A model generated the notes under the pieces. That model worked only from the letters and a program-made list of their open reading frames with translations, did no database searches and was not told the DNA's origin. A DNA stretch of 64,000 nucleotides from Flavobacterium sp. ASV13 (GTDB taxonomy: Bacteria > Bacteroidota > Bacteroidia > Flavobacteriales > Flavobacteriaceae): contig NZ_KN050752.1 in NCBI RefSeq assembly GCF_000745775.1, positions 171,074-235,073 on the forward strand. The letters run 5' to 3'. Of this stretch, positions 27,460 through 36,850 are shown piece after piece (within the stretch, counting starts at the first letter, position 1; each line of letters opens with the position of its first letter). A program made the translations under genes and the position numbers.

Positions 27460-29517
27460 TTGAAAAAAAAATGTAAAATACTATTACTTTTATTTTTTGT
27501 TTTGTTTGCATGCAATAAAAATGCAAAATCAGATCAAGATCTAACTTCTCCCAAGGATAGTCTTCCTATTTACCTTTCGTTGGCAAACGAAAATAATCTT
27601 CCTTTAAGTGTCAAGCAAAATTATAATCAAAAAGCGCTCCGTGTCATTTTAGATCAGGAAGACGACTCGCTCAATAAAGTGAATCTTTTTAAAATTGCCA
27701 ATCGTTATTACAATATGAGCGATTGGAAAGGTTATCTGAAAACGACGAATTTAATTTTAGAAAGAGCACAAAAGTCTAGGGATTCTGTCCATATGGCAAA
27801 AGCCTATACTTATCTGGGAGACTATTATGATTCTCAGTCCGTTTCTGACAGTGCCTTTTTGTATTATTTTAAAGCTGAAAAGTTTTATCTGAAAATGAAT
27901 GATCAATATAATTTGGCAAAAACATTTTTAAATAAAGCGAGTCTGCAATACAATGAAGGTGATTTCTTTGAGAGCGAAATAGCTGTTTTTAAAGCTTTAA
28001 GCAGTTTAAAGAAACAAAAAAAAGTAAACGACCTTTATTACGAAAGCTATAATCTTTTAGGAATTCTGTACAATGAAAGAGAAGAGTTTGAAAAAGCTTT
28101 GGAATTTCAAAATAAAGCTTTGCAGATTTTAGACGATAAATCAATACCATTAGAGTTGCAATACAGGGCAGCTTCATTGAATAATATTGGTTTTATCTAT
28201 ATGAATATGAAGAATTACAGTCAGGCGAAAGTTTTTTTTGAACGTGGTTTAAGAGAAAAAAACCTTTTTGAAGACAGGGCTGGTTTGTATGCTATTCTGC
28301 TGGATAACTTAGGTTATTCTAAATTTAAGCGAAGAGAATCAGCGCAATTACCTGATTTGTTTTATAGATCTTTAAGAATTAGAGATAGTCTTGGTCTTTC
28401 TTCCGGAGTTGTATCTTGTAAAATACATTTGTCTGAATATTTTGCTTTTAAAAAAGATACTTTTAAGGCGCTTCAGTTTTCAAAACAAGCTTTAGCGTTG
28501 TCGCGAACATCCAGTAAATTGGTCAATACATTAGAAGCACTGAAGCAGACAGCTACTATTGATCCAAAAAACGCTTCTATTTATTCTGTCGAATATATTC
28601 AGTTGAATGACAAAATGTTGAAGGCAGAACGAAAAATGGGTGAGAAATTCTCCAGAATTGAATATGAAACCAATGAAATAAAGGATCAGAATTCAAATCT
28701 TCAGGAAAAAAACAGGACTTTAGTTTATGTATTCAGTATTTGTACTTTAGTGGGTTTGTTTTTTTATGTTTATAAAACGCAACAGGCAAAAAACAGGGAA
28801 TTACTTTTTAAGCAGCAACACCAAATTGCAAATGAAGATATTTACAATTTAATGATTTCTCAACAAAATGAAATTGAACTAACCCGAATTAAAGAAAAGA
28901 AAAAAGTAGCGCAGGAATTGCATGATGGCGTTTTAGGCAGAATGTTTGGGGTTAGAATCAGTTTAGACAGTCTCGACAAAGTTGATGAAGCTCAGGCTAG
29001 CGCGAAAAGAAAAAAGTATTTAACTGAGCTTAAGCATATTGAAGAAGATATTCGCGAAATTTCGCATGACTTAAATAGAGAAAAATCGGAATTAATTAAT
29101 AATTTTGTTGCGATTTTGATGAAACTTTTTGAAGATCAGAGAAATACGTATGATTCAAAATTAATTACGACATTTGATTCTAATATAAAATGGGATCTGG
29201 TAAGCAATATCGTCAAAATTAATTTGTATAGAATTATACAAGAGGCGCTTCAAAACTGTAATAAATATGCAGATGCGGATACCATTACGGTTGAGTTTAA
29301 AAGTGAAATAAATTATTTAGTTTTGTCAATCGCAGATGATGGAGTAGGTTTTAACGCAAAACGAACTAAAAACGGTATTGGGTTGCACAATATTCAATAT
29401 CGGGCGACGGAATGTAAGGGTACAGTTACTATAAAATCTGCCAAAGGAGAAGGTACACTTCTTGTTGTTAAAGTCCCAATCGATCAAAAAATTAACCTGC
29501 ATAATAATGACATTTGA
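27460..29517 (+). CDS. TPR-containing lipoprotein sensor histidine kinase (HisKA_3 type)
   Basis: 685 residues from TTG 27460, chosen because it directly precedes a lipoprotein signal (KKKCKILLLLFFVLFAC, lipobox Cys18) and follows a -7 box. Residues ~40-390 are TPR repeats (YTYLGDYYDSQSVSDSAFLYY, NNIGFIYMNMKNYSQAKVFFERG), placed outside the inner membrane. One transmembrane helix (~420-440, VYVFSICTLVGLFFYVY) leads to a coiled coil, a HisKA_3 dimerisation domain with His488 (ELHDGVLGRM) and a HATPase domain (IADDGVGF, GIGLHNI). It should phosphorylate the response regulator encoded directly after it, whose start overlaps this gene by 11 bp. Confidence 0.93.
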   Translation: MKKKCKILLLLFFVLFACNKNAKSDQDLTSPKDSLPIYLSLANENNLPLSVKQNYNQKALRVILDQEDDSLNKVNLFKIANRYYNMSDWKGYLKTTNLILERAQKSRDSVHMAKAYTYLGDYYDSQSVSDSAFLYYFKAEKFYLKMNDQYNLAKTFLNKASLQYNEGDFFESEIAVFKALSSLKKQKKVNDLYYESYNLLGILYNEREEFEKALEFQNKALQILDDKSIPLELQYRAASLNNIGFIYMNMKNYSQAKVFFERGLREKNLFEDRAGLYAILLDNLGYSKFKRRESAQLPDLFYRSLRIRDSLGLSSGVVSCKIHLSEYFAFKKDTFKALQFSKQALALSRTSSKLVNTLEALKQTATIDPKNASIYSVEYIQLNDKMLKAERKMGEKFSRIEYETNEIKDQNSNLQEKNRTLVYVFSICTLVGLFFYVYKTQQAKNRELLFKQQHQIANEDIYNLMISQQNEIELTRIKEKKKVAQELHDGVLGRMFGVRISLDSLDKVDEAQASAKRKKYLTELKHIEEDIREISHDLNREKSELINNFVAILMKLFEDQRNTYDSKLITTFDSNIKWDLVSNIVKINLYRIIQEALQNCNKYADADTITVEFKSEINYLVLSIADDGVGFNAKRTKNGIGLHNIQYRATECKGTVTIKSAKGEGTLLVVKVPIDQKINLHNNDI

Positions 29518-30205
29518 TTTATCTGCTCCAATTTCGCACTTAATCACGCGAAACATTTTAATTGTCGACGATCATCCCTTTATTATTGAGGGATACAAAA
29601 ACGCTATAACGCGTTATAATCCTAAAGAATATGAGTTTCATATTGCGCAGGCTTATGATTGCAGATCTGCTTATGATTTGTTGGAAAATGAATCGACACC
29701 AAAATTTGATGTTGCATTTTTAGACATCAGTATGCCTGCTTATGAAGAAAAAGAAATTTTTTCAGGCGAGGACCTGGCAAAATTGATTTTGAAAAAAATG
29801 CCAGACTGCAAAGTGATTCTGCTTACGATGTATACTGAGCTGCTGAAAATAAAAACGATTATCCGGACAATTAATCCAAATGGTTTAATTATTAAAAATG
29901 ATCTGACTTTTGATGAACTTCTTTTTGCGTTTGATAAAGTAATGAAAAACGAAAAATATTACAGTCAGTCTGTAGTGAAAATGGTAAATCAGTCTCCGCA
30001 TAACTCTATTGAAATCGATGAGTTTGATAAACAGATTTTGTTTCATTTATCAAAAGGCACACAAACGGAGGACATGTCGCAATATATTCCGATTTCTTTA
30101 GCAGCGATTGAAAAACGAAAAACCAATCTGAAAGAATTGCTGAAAATAAGAACAGGATCTGATGAAGAACTTTTGAAAGAAGCGAAAAGCAAGGGCCTTT
30201 TTTAG
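29507..30205 (+). CDS. LuxR/NarL-type response regulator
   Basis: 232 residues from the ATG at 29507, which overlaps the kinase stop by 11 bp; a longer frame from 29462 lies deeper inside the kinase and is less likely. Receiver domain: NILIVDDHP acidic pair, phosphoacceptor Asp73 (FLDISMP), LLTMYTE and the region IIKNDLTFDEL near the conserved Lys. A C-terminal helix-turn-helix (~165-230, FDKQILFHLSKGTQTEDMSQ ... AAIEKRKTNLKELL) binds DNA. With the kinase it forms a translationally coupled two-component system. The target genes are not evident. Confidence 0.93.
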   Translation: MTFDLSAPISHLITRNILIVDDHPFIIEGYKNAITRYNPKEYEFHIAQAYDCRSAYDLLENESTPKFDVAFLDISMPAYEEKEIFSGEDLAKLILKKMPDCKVILLTMYTELLKIKTIIRTINPNGLIIKNDLTFDELLFAFDKVMKNEKYYSQSVVKMVNQSPHNSIEIDEFDKQILFHLSKGTQTEDMSQYIPISLAAIEKRKTNLKELLKIRTGSDEELLKEAKSKGLF

Positions 30206-30224
30206 ATATAAAATCCAAAAAATA

Positions 30225-30277
30225 AAAATCCAAATTCTAAATGCTAATTAAGTCATTTTGAATTTGGAATTTTTTTA
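30225..30277. terminator. Terminator between convergent genes, dispersed hairpin family
   Basis: TCCAAATTCTAAATG (30229-30243) pairs with CATTTTGAATTTGGA (30254-30268), one mismatch, and is followed by a T-run. The left arm matches the hairpin at 23425. Confidence 0.8.
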
Positions 30278-30294
30278 TTTGAGATGTTTGAAAA

Positions 30295-31341
30295 TTATTC
30301 GCTCAAAGCGTCCCATCCTCTGGCTTTTAAAGCAATTTTTGTATTTGCACGAGTAACAAGATGAATTCCTTCATTTTCTTCTGTCATATGGCCAATAATT
30401 GAAAAATTTGGATTCCCTTTTATTTTATCAAAATCGTTGATGTCGATTGTAAACAAAAGCTCGTAATCTTCACCTCCATTAATCGCAACAGTTGTACTGT
30501 CAATATTGAATTCTTCACAAGTCGAAATAAATTGCGGATCCAATGGCAATTTATCTTCATATAAATTACAACCCACTTTTGATTGTTTGCAAATATGAAT
30601 AATCTCTGATGATAATCCGTCAGAAATATCAATCATTGAAGTTGGTTTTATTTCAAGAGCATGCAAAAGAGTACGCACATCTGTTCTTGCTTCTGGTTTT
30701 AATTGTCTTTCTACCAAATAAGTATAAGGATCTAAATCCGGTTGACTGTTTGGGTTTACCTGAAAAACCTGTTTTTCACGTTCTAAAACCTGCAATCCCA
30801 TGTATGCCGCACCGATATCTCCGGTAACAACTAATAAATCGGTTTGTTTTGCTCCATTTCGGTATGCGATTTCATCTTCAGCTGCTTCACCAATTGCAGT
30901 GATGCTGATAATTAATCCTTTTTGAGACGAGGTCGTGTCTCCGCCAATAACATCAACTTTATATTCTTTTGCAGCATGCGTAATTCCTTCGAATAATTCT
31001 TCCAAAGCTTCCAACGGAAAACGATTAGAAACAGCAACAGAAACCGTAATTTGAGTTGGTTTTGCATTCATCGCACAAATGTCAGACACATTTACAACAA
31101 CTGCTTTGTAGCCTAAATGTTTCAGAGGCATATAAGCTAGGTCGAAATGTACGCCTTCAATCAATAAATCAGTAGAAACAACAACTTTTTTATCCTTAAA
31201 ATCTAACACTGCTGCATCGTCGCCAATACTTTTTAAAGTAGATTCCTGTGTAACATCAAAGTTTCGGGTTAAATGGTCAATAAGGCCAAATTCGCCTAAT
31301 TGTGCTAAACTGGTGCGTTGCGGATTTTTATCTTCTATCAT
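30295..31341 (-). CDS. thiL: Thiamine-monophosphate kinase
   Basis: 348 residues. Family motifs: SIGDDAAVLDF near the N terminus (metal and ATP binding), VSTDLLIEGVHFDL, VIGGDTTSS and SMIDISDGLSSE, and GGEDYELLFT near the C terminus. The enzyme phosphorylates thiamine monophosphate to thiamine pyrophosphate in the cytoplasm. An exact TACCTTTG -7 box embedded in an octamer repeat array lies 29 bp upstream of the ATG. No other thi genes are present in the window. Confidence 0.96.
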   Translation of the reverse strand: MIEDKNPQRTSLAQLGEFGLIDHLTRNFDVTQESTLKSIGDDAAVLDFKDKKVVVSTDLLIEGVHFDLAYMPLKHLGYKAVVVNVSDICAMNAKPTQITVSVAVSNRFPLEALEELFEGITHAAKEYKVDVIGGDTTSSQKGLIISITAIGEAAEDEIAYRNGAKQTDLLVVTGDIGAAYMGLQVLEREKQVFQVNPNSQPDLDPYTYLVERQLKPEARTDVRTLLHALEIKPTSMIDISDGLSSEIIHICKQSKVGCNLYEDKLPLDPQFISTCEEFNIDSTTVAINGGEDYELLFTIDINDFDKIKGNPNFSIIGHMTEENEGIHLVTRANTKIALKARGWDALSE

Positions 31342-31351
31342 TTCTTTTAAG

Positions 31352-31430
31352 TTCCAAAGTTATTAAGGTGCAAAGGTACAAAGGTTTTTTTTAAAGATGC
31401 TAAGATTCTGAGGTGCTAAGGGACTAAGTT
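31352..31430. repeat. Octamer-type repeat array containing the thiL -7 box
   Basis: Degenerate ~8-bp units (AAGGTGCA, AAGGTACA, AAGG, then GCTAAGATT, CTGAGGTG, CTAAGGGA, CTAAGTT). On the minus strand TACCTTTG (31371-31378) within the array is an exact -7 box for thiL. Confidence 0.65.
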
Positions 31431-31473
31431 TTTTTATAGAGATGCGCTTCGATGTGTAACTACATTTGTCAGA

Positions 31474-34400
31474 TTACCGTTTTAAGCTAAAATGAGATTT
31501 GAAAACCTGATCGATTTGGTCTTCTTTGTAAAAAACCTGAAACCAATAATCAGAAGAAGGAAGCGGGTTTCCGTTGTAATTGCCGTCCCAGCCCGGACCT
31601 GCAGGACGAAGTTGTTTTAAAAGTTTGCCATAACGATCAAAAATATTGATAACTGCATCTGGCTGAATGGTAAGATCTGTGATGTTCCAAGTGTCGTTAT
31701 AACCATCGTTATTTGGAGTGAAAAATTTAGGGTATTTTAGAACATTGGCGAATAAAATTAGACTGTCGCAGTTGCCTTTTGTGTCTTTTATCGTAATTGC
31801 GTGTTTTCCGGAATCAACATCTGAAAAAACACTACTCGTTTGAAAATTACCATCGTCTAATTGATATTCATAGACTCCAAAGCCATTTGTTACGGTTACG
31901 ATAATGTCTATATCATCTTCGAAAGCGTCAGTCACAGTTAGCGTTGCAATTGCCGGACTAGATTTTTCGACTGTTACGGTGGTGGTATTATAACCGCAAT
32001 CAGCACCAATAATTGAACCGATTTTTGTGGGGACGACTGTATAAATTCCTTCTTTAATTGCAGTATAAGAGGATCCTGCATTTATTTTATCGCCATTTAA
32101 AAACCAGTCAACTGTATATTCATTTGGATTAAGCCCTGAATTCAGTTGTGTTGGCTCAAGTAATGTTCCTGTTAGATAGTCGACGCAGATTACGCCATTT
32201 TTTATTGTAAAATCTTTTAAAGGATAAATGGTAATAGTAAAATCATCTTGCGAAACACAATTTTGATTTGTCGCAGCAACAGCATAAATGTACATTTGCT
32301 GAGTTGATTTTATCTGTTCGCCAGGGTTATAACGAATTCCGGTTGCATTTGGTCCACTATAATAATTTCCAACAGTTAAAGTGGGCAAGGTATAGGTTTT
32401 GCAAACTGCAATATCTGGAAGTGGAGTCAATATTGGTGTTGAAGAAATGGTTACTGTAAAGCTCTTTTCGCTGGAACAAGTTAGGCGAGTCCCAACAGTG
32501 GCATAAACATAAATAGTTTGTGAGGTCGTTAAAATTGTTCCGGCAGGAATAACGGAGCCTTTTCCTTTGGGTTGTGAATAGTAATTGCCTAGTTTTAAAG
32601 GTGGCAACGTATAACTGTCGCATGTAGTGATATTGTCAAAAGTTCCTACGTCAATTCCGTTGACATTAATTTTAAAAAAAGTTTCATTGCTGCACTTTGC
32701 AAAATCAGGCCATTCGTTATAAATATAAATAGTTTGGGTTGTATTGATTATTGTTCCTTCGGTAAGCTGACTTCCTGTCCCATAAGGCCCTCCTGAAGCA
32801 GAAAAATAGTGTCCGTTTTTTAATTTAGGAAGCTTAAAATTTGTACAAGTAACTACATCTGTAAAATTGTCAACCAGAGGCAATGGTCTGATTTCGACAA
32901 CAAAACTATGTTCATTGGTGCAATCAGTTCCTACCGAAAAAACATAAATTGTCTGTGTTTCTGTAATAACATCTCCAGCGTGTAATGGAGTTCCGCCGCC
33001 ATTTGTATCCGTAAAATAATTGCCATTAACCAATGAAGGCAATGTATAACGATTGCACTCCAATCTATTATTTGGCGTATCGACCAAAGGCAAAGGTTTT
33101 ATCGTGATTTGATATTTTAAATCATAAGTACAATTGGGAGAAGTACTTGTAGAGGCAAAATAATACACAGTTTGAGATGTAGTAATAACTGTTCCAGGCG
33201 GAATATTTTTGCCCTGACCTCCAGGACTATCGTAATAACCACCTATTTCAACTGATGGCAGCTCATAACTTCCGCATTGTGTTATGGGAATAAAACGTGA
33301 CGAATCTATAATATCGATTTTGAACGAGTGCTCATTTGTGCATCTTCCATCATTCGAAAAGACATAAACAGTTTGGCTAGATGTTATTCTGTCTCCTGCA
33401 TTTAAAGGAATTCCTAAACCACCAGATTGCGAAAAGTAGTTTCCATTTGTCAAAGGAGGCAATACGTAAGAATCGCAAGTAACTATATTGCTGGGCTGAT
33501 CTACTAATGGCAAAGGATATACAATAAAAGGTACAGCTATATCAGTGCAGACTGCTCCGTCAATTACGGCATAATAGTAAATAGTTTGGCTTGTTGTAAA
33601 TGATGTTCCGCTCGGAATAACATTTCCCTTTCCGCCTGCTTCAGTAAAAAATCCGCCTGCAACTACATTAGGAACTATGTATTTTCCACAGGCTTCTTTT
33701 GAAAATTCTAGTTCATAAATAAGAGTTACACTAAAAGTGTTTTCATTGGTACAATTGTTTGCAGTTGGTCCGCTGTAAATGTAATAAGCTCCCGATTTTG
33801 TAATGACATCTCCTGCATTCATTCTTGTTCCTGTGCCATTTGGGCCCGTATAATAAAAGCCAAAATTTATTGGAGGCAGCGTATAACTCTTGCAGGCGAT
33901 AACGTCAGGAATATCATTTACTGGCGGAAGTGCATAAATTATGATATTGAAATTTACTGTACGATAACAAAAGGAATTTTGAAGACTTTCGACTCTAACC
34001 CAAATTGTTTGCGGTGACTGTGATAAAGAAGTAATAAAAGCATCCGGATTTGAAATCGGATTTGTGGCGCTGTTTGCTTCTGCCTGACTTGTATGGTAGG
34101 TAATTTTATATTCTGATGGATTTAAACCGTTTATAATCTGATTTTCCTGAACAGTCAAATCAACTCTGACTTTTCCGGAGTTTGTGTTACAAAAACTCAA
34201 ATCAGGAGGTTTTGTAATGTTGATGGGAGCTGTTACAAGCAATTCAAAGGAAATCAAATTATTGCAAAGCGTATTGTTGTTATTGATTGACACGGCTTTT
34301 ATATAAATAGTTTGATTACCGACGCTTGTAAAAGAATTTAATTGATTTTGAGGAATCACAGGTCCGTTTGCATTTGCCGCAGCCAAACTAGTAAAATACA

Positions 34401-35529
34401 AAAGAGAATATTCTGCCGGATTAATACCTAAAGTATTCAAATTGTTTTGCGTTAAATCATAACTATAAATGCCATTTGTAGTATAACAGGCAATTAAATT
34501 TTTGGCAGGTTTAATAACCAAATCACTAATCACGACTTCATCTTTTATAATACAGCCCGAAAGTGTAGCCGTAACTCCATATGTTCCCGATTTATTCACA
34601 GTCAATGAATTGGTTGTTTGGCCAGAAATTGTAGTACCGTCTAAAGTCCAAACATAATTGTAGTTTCCTACAAGACCGGATCTTAGCGTGATTGTTTCAC
34701 CTTCGCAAATGTTTCTGTCGGGGCCTAAATCCATAGAAGTCATGAAACTTCCTCCTTTTATGAAAACGGCAGAATCATAACTGCTGTCGTTGTAATCGCC
34801 AATCGCCAGTTTTATGCTGTAGGCTCTATTTGGAATTACCGTCGAAGAAGCCGTCAAAACTTTGGTTTCTCCTCTCATATTTATAGCCGATTCTGTTGGA
34901 TTGTTTACATTGTAACGGCCAAATAAATTGGGATTTGCCGATAAACAGGAAGAATTGTACTGTCCGTCTCTGATATTTTTGACCGAAACTGGCGTTGCTG
35001 TTCCGGGAACTACTGCCAAATTTGTAGAAACTCCTGTCGTCAAATCGGTTAAAATAAAAGCGAATACATCGCTGAAACCGCACTGAAATTCACCATATTC
35101 ATTAGACGCAAAAAGAAAATCAAAACTAAAATTGCTGGACAAAGGAGTAAAATCAAACTGAATATAATTCACATCTGTAATTGGAACCGTTTGTCCATTA
35201 CTGTCGCTTATTGTCTGAAGATCGTTGTCGCCGGCATCATTCAATTGACTGCTTTCATTGTTGCCTGTATAACTTCCTTCTGTATATTTTGCAATTCCAT
35301 TTCGAATAATAATACCTTCTGAAATTGGAAAATTCGGATTCGTATTTGTGAATTTGCCAATTCCCTGATGTGATGAAAACTTAAAGTTATTTTCGTTAGC
35401 GCAGGCATTTTGCATTAATTCTTCCCGAACCAGTTGAGGTATGCTCAAGGAGATAGTGTCCACTATGATCTCCTGTGAAAAAGATATAGTCGAATAAAAT
35501 AATAAAAATAGAAATAGAGATGTTCTCAT
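31474..35529 (-). CDS. Choice-of-anchor-L type secreted protein with eight ~70-residue repeats and T9SS type B signal
   Basis: 1351 residues from the ATG at 35529 (MRTSLFLFLLFYSTISFSQ signal peptide); the longer frame adds 23 residues that precede this signal. Residues ~30-260 resemble a choice-of-anchor L domain (FDFTPLSSNFSFDFLFASNEYGEFQ, DVFAFIL). A PKD/Ig-like segment follows, then eight repeats of ~70 residues from about residue 540 to 1120 (pattern TCDSYTLPPLxNGNYFSxxGGxG, AGDxITxSQTIYVY, CTNEHSF). The last ~85 residues (FFTPNNDGYNDTWNI ... FDRYGKLL ... YWFQVFYKE) are a gliding-motility-associated type B sorting domain. It should be exported by the T9SS; the type B group includes large surface adhesins. 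Confidence 0.92.
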   Translation of the reverse strand: MRTSLFLFLLFYSTISFSQEIIVDTISLSIPQLVREELMQNACANENNFKFSSHQGIGKFTNTNPNFPISEGIIIRNGIAKYTEGSYTGNNESSQLNDAGDNDLQTISDSNGQTVPITDVNYIQFDFTPLSSNFSFDFLFASNEYGEFQCGFSDVFAFILTDLTTGVSTNLAVVPGTATPVSVKNIRDGQYNSSCLSANPNLFGRYNVNNPTESAINMRGETKVLTASSTVIPNRAYSIKLAIGDYNDSSYDSAVFIKGGSFMTSMDLGPDRNICEGETITLRSGLVGNYNYVWTLDGTTISGQTTNSLTVNKSGTYGVTATLSGCIIKDEVVISDLVIKPAKNLIACYTTNGIYSYDLTQNNLNTLGINPAEYSLLYFTSLAAANANGPVIPQNQLNSFTSVGNQTIYIKAVSINNNNTLCNNLISFELLVTAPINITKPPDLSFCNTNSGKVRVDLTVQENQIINGLNPSEYKITYHTSQAEANSATNPISNPDAFITSLSQSPQTIWVRVESLQNSFCYRTVNFNIIIYALPPVNDIPDVIACKSYTLPPINFGFYYTGPNGTGTRMNAGDVITKSGAYYIYSGPTANNCTNENTFSVTLIYELEFSKEACGKYIVPNVVAGGFFTEAGGKGNVIPSGTSFTTSQTIYYYAVIDGAVCTDIAVPFIVYPLPLVDQPSNIVTCDSYVLPPLTNGNYFSQSGGLGIPLNAGDRITSSQTVYVFSNDGRCTNEHSFKIDIIDSSRFIPITQCGSYELPSVEIGGYYDSPGGQGKNIPPGTVITTSQTVYYFASTSTSPNCTYDLKYQITIKPLPLVDTPNNRLECNRYTLPSLVNGNYFTDTNGGGTPLHAGDVITETQTIYVFSVGTDCTNEHSFVVEIRPLPLVDNFTDVVTCTNFKLPKLKNGHYFSASGGPYGTGSQLTEGTIINTTQTIYIYNEWPDFAKCSNETFFKINVNGIDVGTFDNITTCDSYTLPPLKLGNYYSQPKGKGSVIPAGTILTTSQTIYVYATVGTRLTCSSEKSFTVTISSTPILTPLPDIAVCKTYTLPTLTVGNYYSGPNATGIRYNPGEQIKSTQQMYIYAVAATNQNCVSQDDFTITIYPLKDFTIKNGVICVDYLTGTLLEPTQLNSGLNPNEYTVDWFLNGDKINAGSSYTAIKEGIYTVVPTKIGSIIGADCGYNTTTVTVEKSSPAIATLTVTDAFEDDIDIIVTVTNGFGVYEYQLDDGNFQTSSVFSDVDSGKHAITIKDTKGNCDSLILFANVLKYPKFFTPNNDGYNDTWNITDLTIQPDAVINIFDRYGKLLKQLRPAGPGWDGNYNGNPLPSSDYWFQVFYKEDQIDQVFKSHFSLKR

Positions 35530-35557
35530 AATTCTGATTTTATTGACTGAGGGGACG

Positions 35558-35565
35558 TAAAGGTA
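35558..35565 (-). promoter_or_regulatory. -7 box of the type B protein gene
   Basis: The minus strand reads TACCTTTA, one base from TAnnTTTG, 28 bp before the ATG at 35529. It lies inside the longer frame, which supports the shorter start. Confidence 0.5.
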
Positions 35566-35711
35566 CAAATGATTTTTATTTAATTTAATGAAAATCAATA
35601 ATTTAAGATGTTTTCGATTTGAGATTTGATTTGTGAGACAAATTTTATTTTGTGACTTTTTAAAAATGAATCAGGCAGTTTAGAAAGAAAATTAAAAGTT
35701 TTTTTTCCTGC

Positions 35712-35746
35712 TGACAAACTGTTGTCACCAGCCCATTTTACTTTTG
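35712..35746 (+). promoter_or_regulatory. Operator-like palindrome and -7 box before the DinB pair
   Basis: TGACAA-ACTG-TTGTCA is a perfect inverted repeat (35712-35727). It covers a TTG that may act as the -33 element, and TACTTTTG (35739-35746) is an exact -7 box 29 bp before the ATG. The spacing between TTG and TACTTTTG is 14 bp, shorter than usual. Confidence 0.55.
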
Positions 35747-35775
35747 AAGTATCAAAACTTTAAAACCTTAAAATC

Positions 35776-36255
35776 ATGAAAACATTAGAAGCACAAGTAA
35801 TTACTTCAGAAGATTTATTGAAACACTGGCAAGGACATCGTGCATTAACACGCCGTTTAATTGAGATTTTTCCAGAGAAAGATTTCTTCGAATTTTCAAT
35901 TGGCGGAATGCGTCCTTTCGCAAAATTAGTTGACGAACTTTTAGCAATTGCAGCTCCGGCATTAAAAGGAATTGTAAATCGTAAAAGCGAGCCTTATACT
36001 GAAGCAGAAGAAAAACTGATTTTTAAAGCGCAATATCTTGAAAAATGGGATGAAGCGACAGCAGAAATCAACAAATATTGGGAACAATTATCTGTAGAAG
36101 ATTTTAGTGAAACCTTTAATCTTTTCGGACAATATGAATTCCCGATCATTCAGAATATTTTGTATTTTATTGATAATGAAGTACATCACCGTGGACAGGC
36201 TTATGTTTATTTAAGAGCCTTAAATATCGAACCTCCATTTTTTTGGGAAAGATAA
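35776..36255 (+). CDS. DinB-family putative metalloenzyme
   Basis: 159 residues, normal for DinB/YfiT-like four-helix-bundle proteins. The metal-site pattern is visible: an N-terminal His in LLKHWQGHRAL, a central Asp/His region, and the C-terminal EVHHRGQAYVYLR. DinB-like enzymes include thiol transferases that use bacillithiol or other low-molecular-weight thiols; many members are uncharacterised. A second DinB gene follows after 40 bp and the two probably form an operon under the operator at 35712. Confidence 0.9.
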   Translation: MKTLEAQVITSEDLLKHWQGHRALTRRLIEIFPEKDFFEFSIGGMRPFAKLVDELLAIAAPALKGIVNRKSEPYTEAEEKLIFKAQYLEKWDEATAEINKYWEQLSVEDFSETFNLFGQYEFPIIQNILYFIDNEVHHRGQAYVYLRALNIEPPFFWER

Positions 36256-36295
36256 TCGCGCAAAATTGTAACTTTATTGAATAAATCTAAAATTA

Positions 36296-36802
36296 ATGGC
36301 TATGAGCTTAAAAAAGATAATGACCAATTATGCAGATTATAATTTATGGGTAAACCAGCAATTTGTGAATTGGCTTTCGCCGAAATCAGATGAATTGTTG
36401 TATGCAGAAGTACCTTCAAGTTTTTCAACCATTGTAAAAACACTAGATCATATTTGGTCTACCGAAGAATATTGGTTTTCTGTTATTTCTGAAAATGATA
36501 TGTCACAAAAGAAACCAGAAAATGAATTATCGAAAGAAGAAATCTTCGCAGGCTTATTAAATTCATCTACAAAATTGAAACATCTGATCAATTCATTGTC
36601 TGAAGAAGATTTAGCGAGAGAAGTTAAAATCATTAATCCGTGGTTTGAATGTGAACTGCCAATTGCTGATTATTTGCTTCAGGTTATCAATCATGGAACT
36701 TATCACCGTGGACAAATTGTAACTATTGGCAGAAATGTTGGTATAACCGACGCTTCAAATACAGATTATAATTTTTATAATGTTGTAAAAAATCAGAAAT
36801 AA
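36296..36802 (+). CDS. DinB-family putative metalloenzyme
   Basis: 168 residues; an ATG two codons later (36302) is an equally possible start. The metal-site pattern is present: His in TLDHIWSTEEYWF and the C-terminal NHGTYHRGQIVTIGR. It shows only family-level similarity to the preceding DinB protein, so this is not a recent duplication. It is probably co-transcribed with that gene and faces the WYL regulator on the other strand, with a terminator between. Confidence 0.9.
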   Translation: MAMSLKKIMTNYADYNLWVNQQFVNWLSPKSDELLYAEVPSSFSTIVKTLDHIWSTEEYWFSVISENDMSQKKPENELSKEEIFAGLLNSSTKLKHLINSLSEEDLAREVKIINPWFECELPIADYLLQVINHGTYHRGQIVTIGRNVGITDASNTDYNFYNVVKNQK

Positions 36803-36807
36803 AAATC

Positions 36808-36849
36808 AAAAAACTCCTAATGCAACTTAGTTTCTTTAGGAGTTTTTTT
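36808..36849. terminator. Bidirectional terminator between DinB and WYL regulator genes
   Basis: AAAACTCCTAA-type arm pairs with TTAGGAGTTTT, with A-runs and T-runs on both sides. Confidence 0.8.
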
Positions 36850-36850
36850 T

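Noticed and set aside
31474..35529. Split or frameshifted gene because of the many internal repeats
   Set aside because: The frame is continuous from signal peptide to sorting domain.
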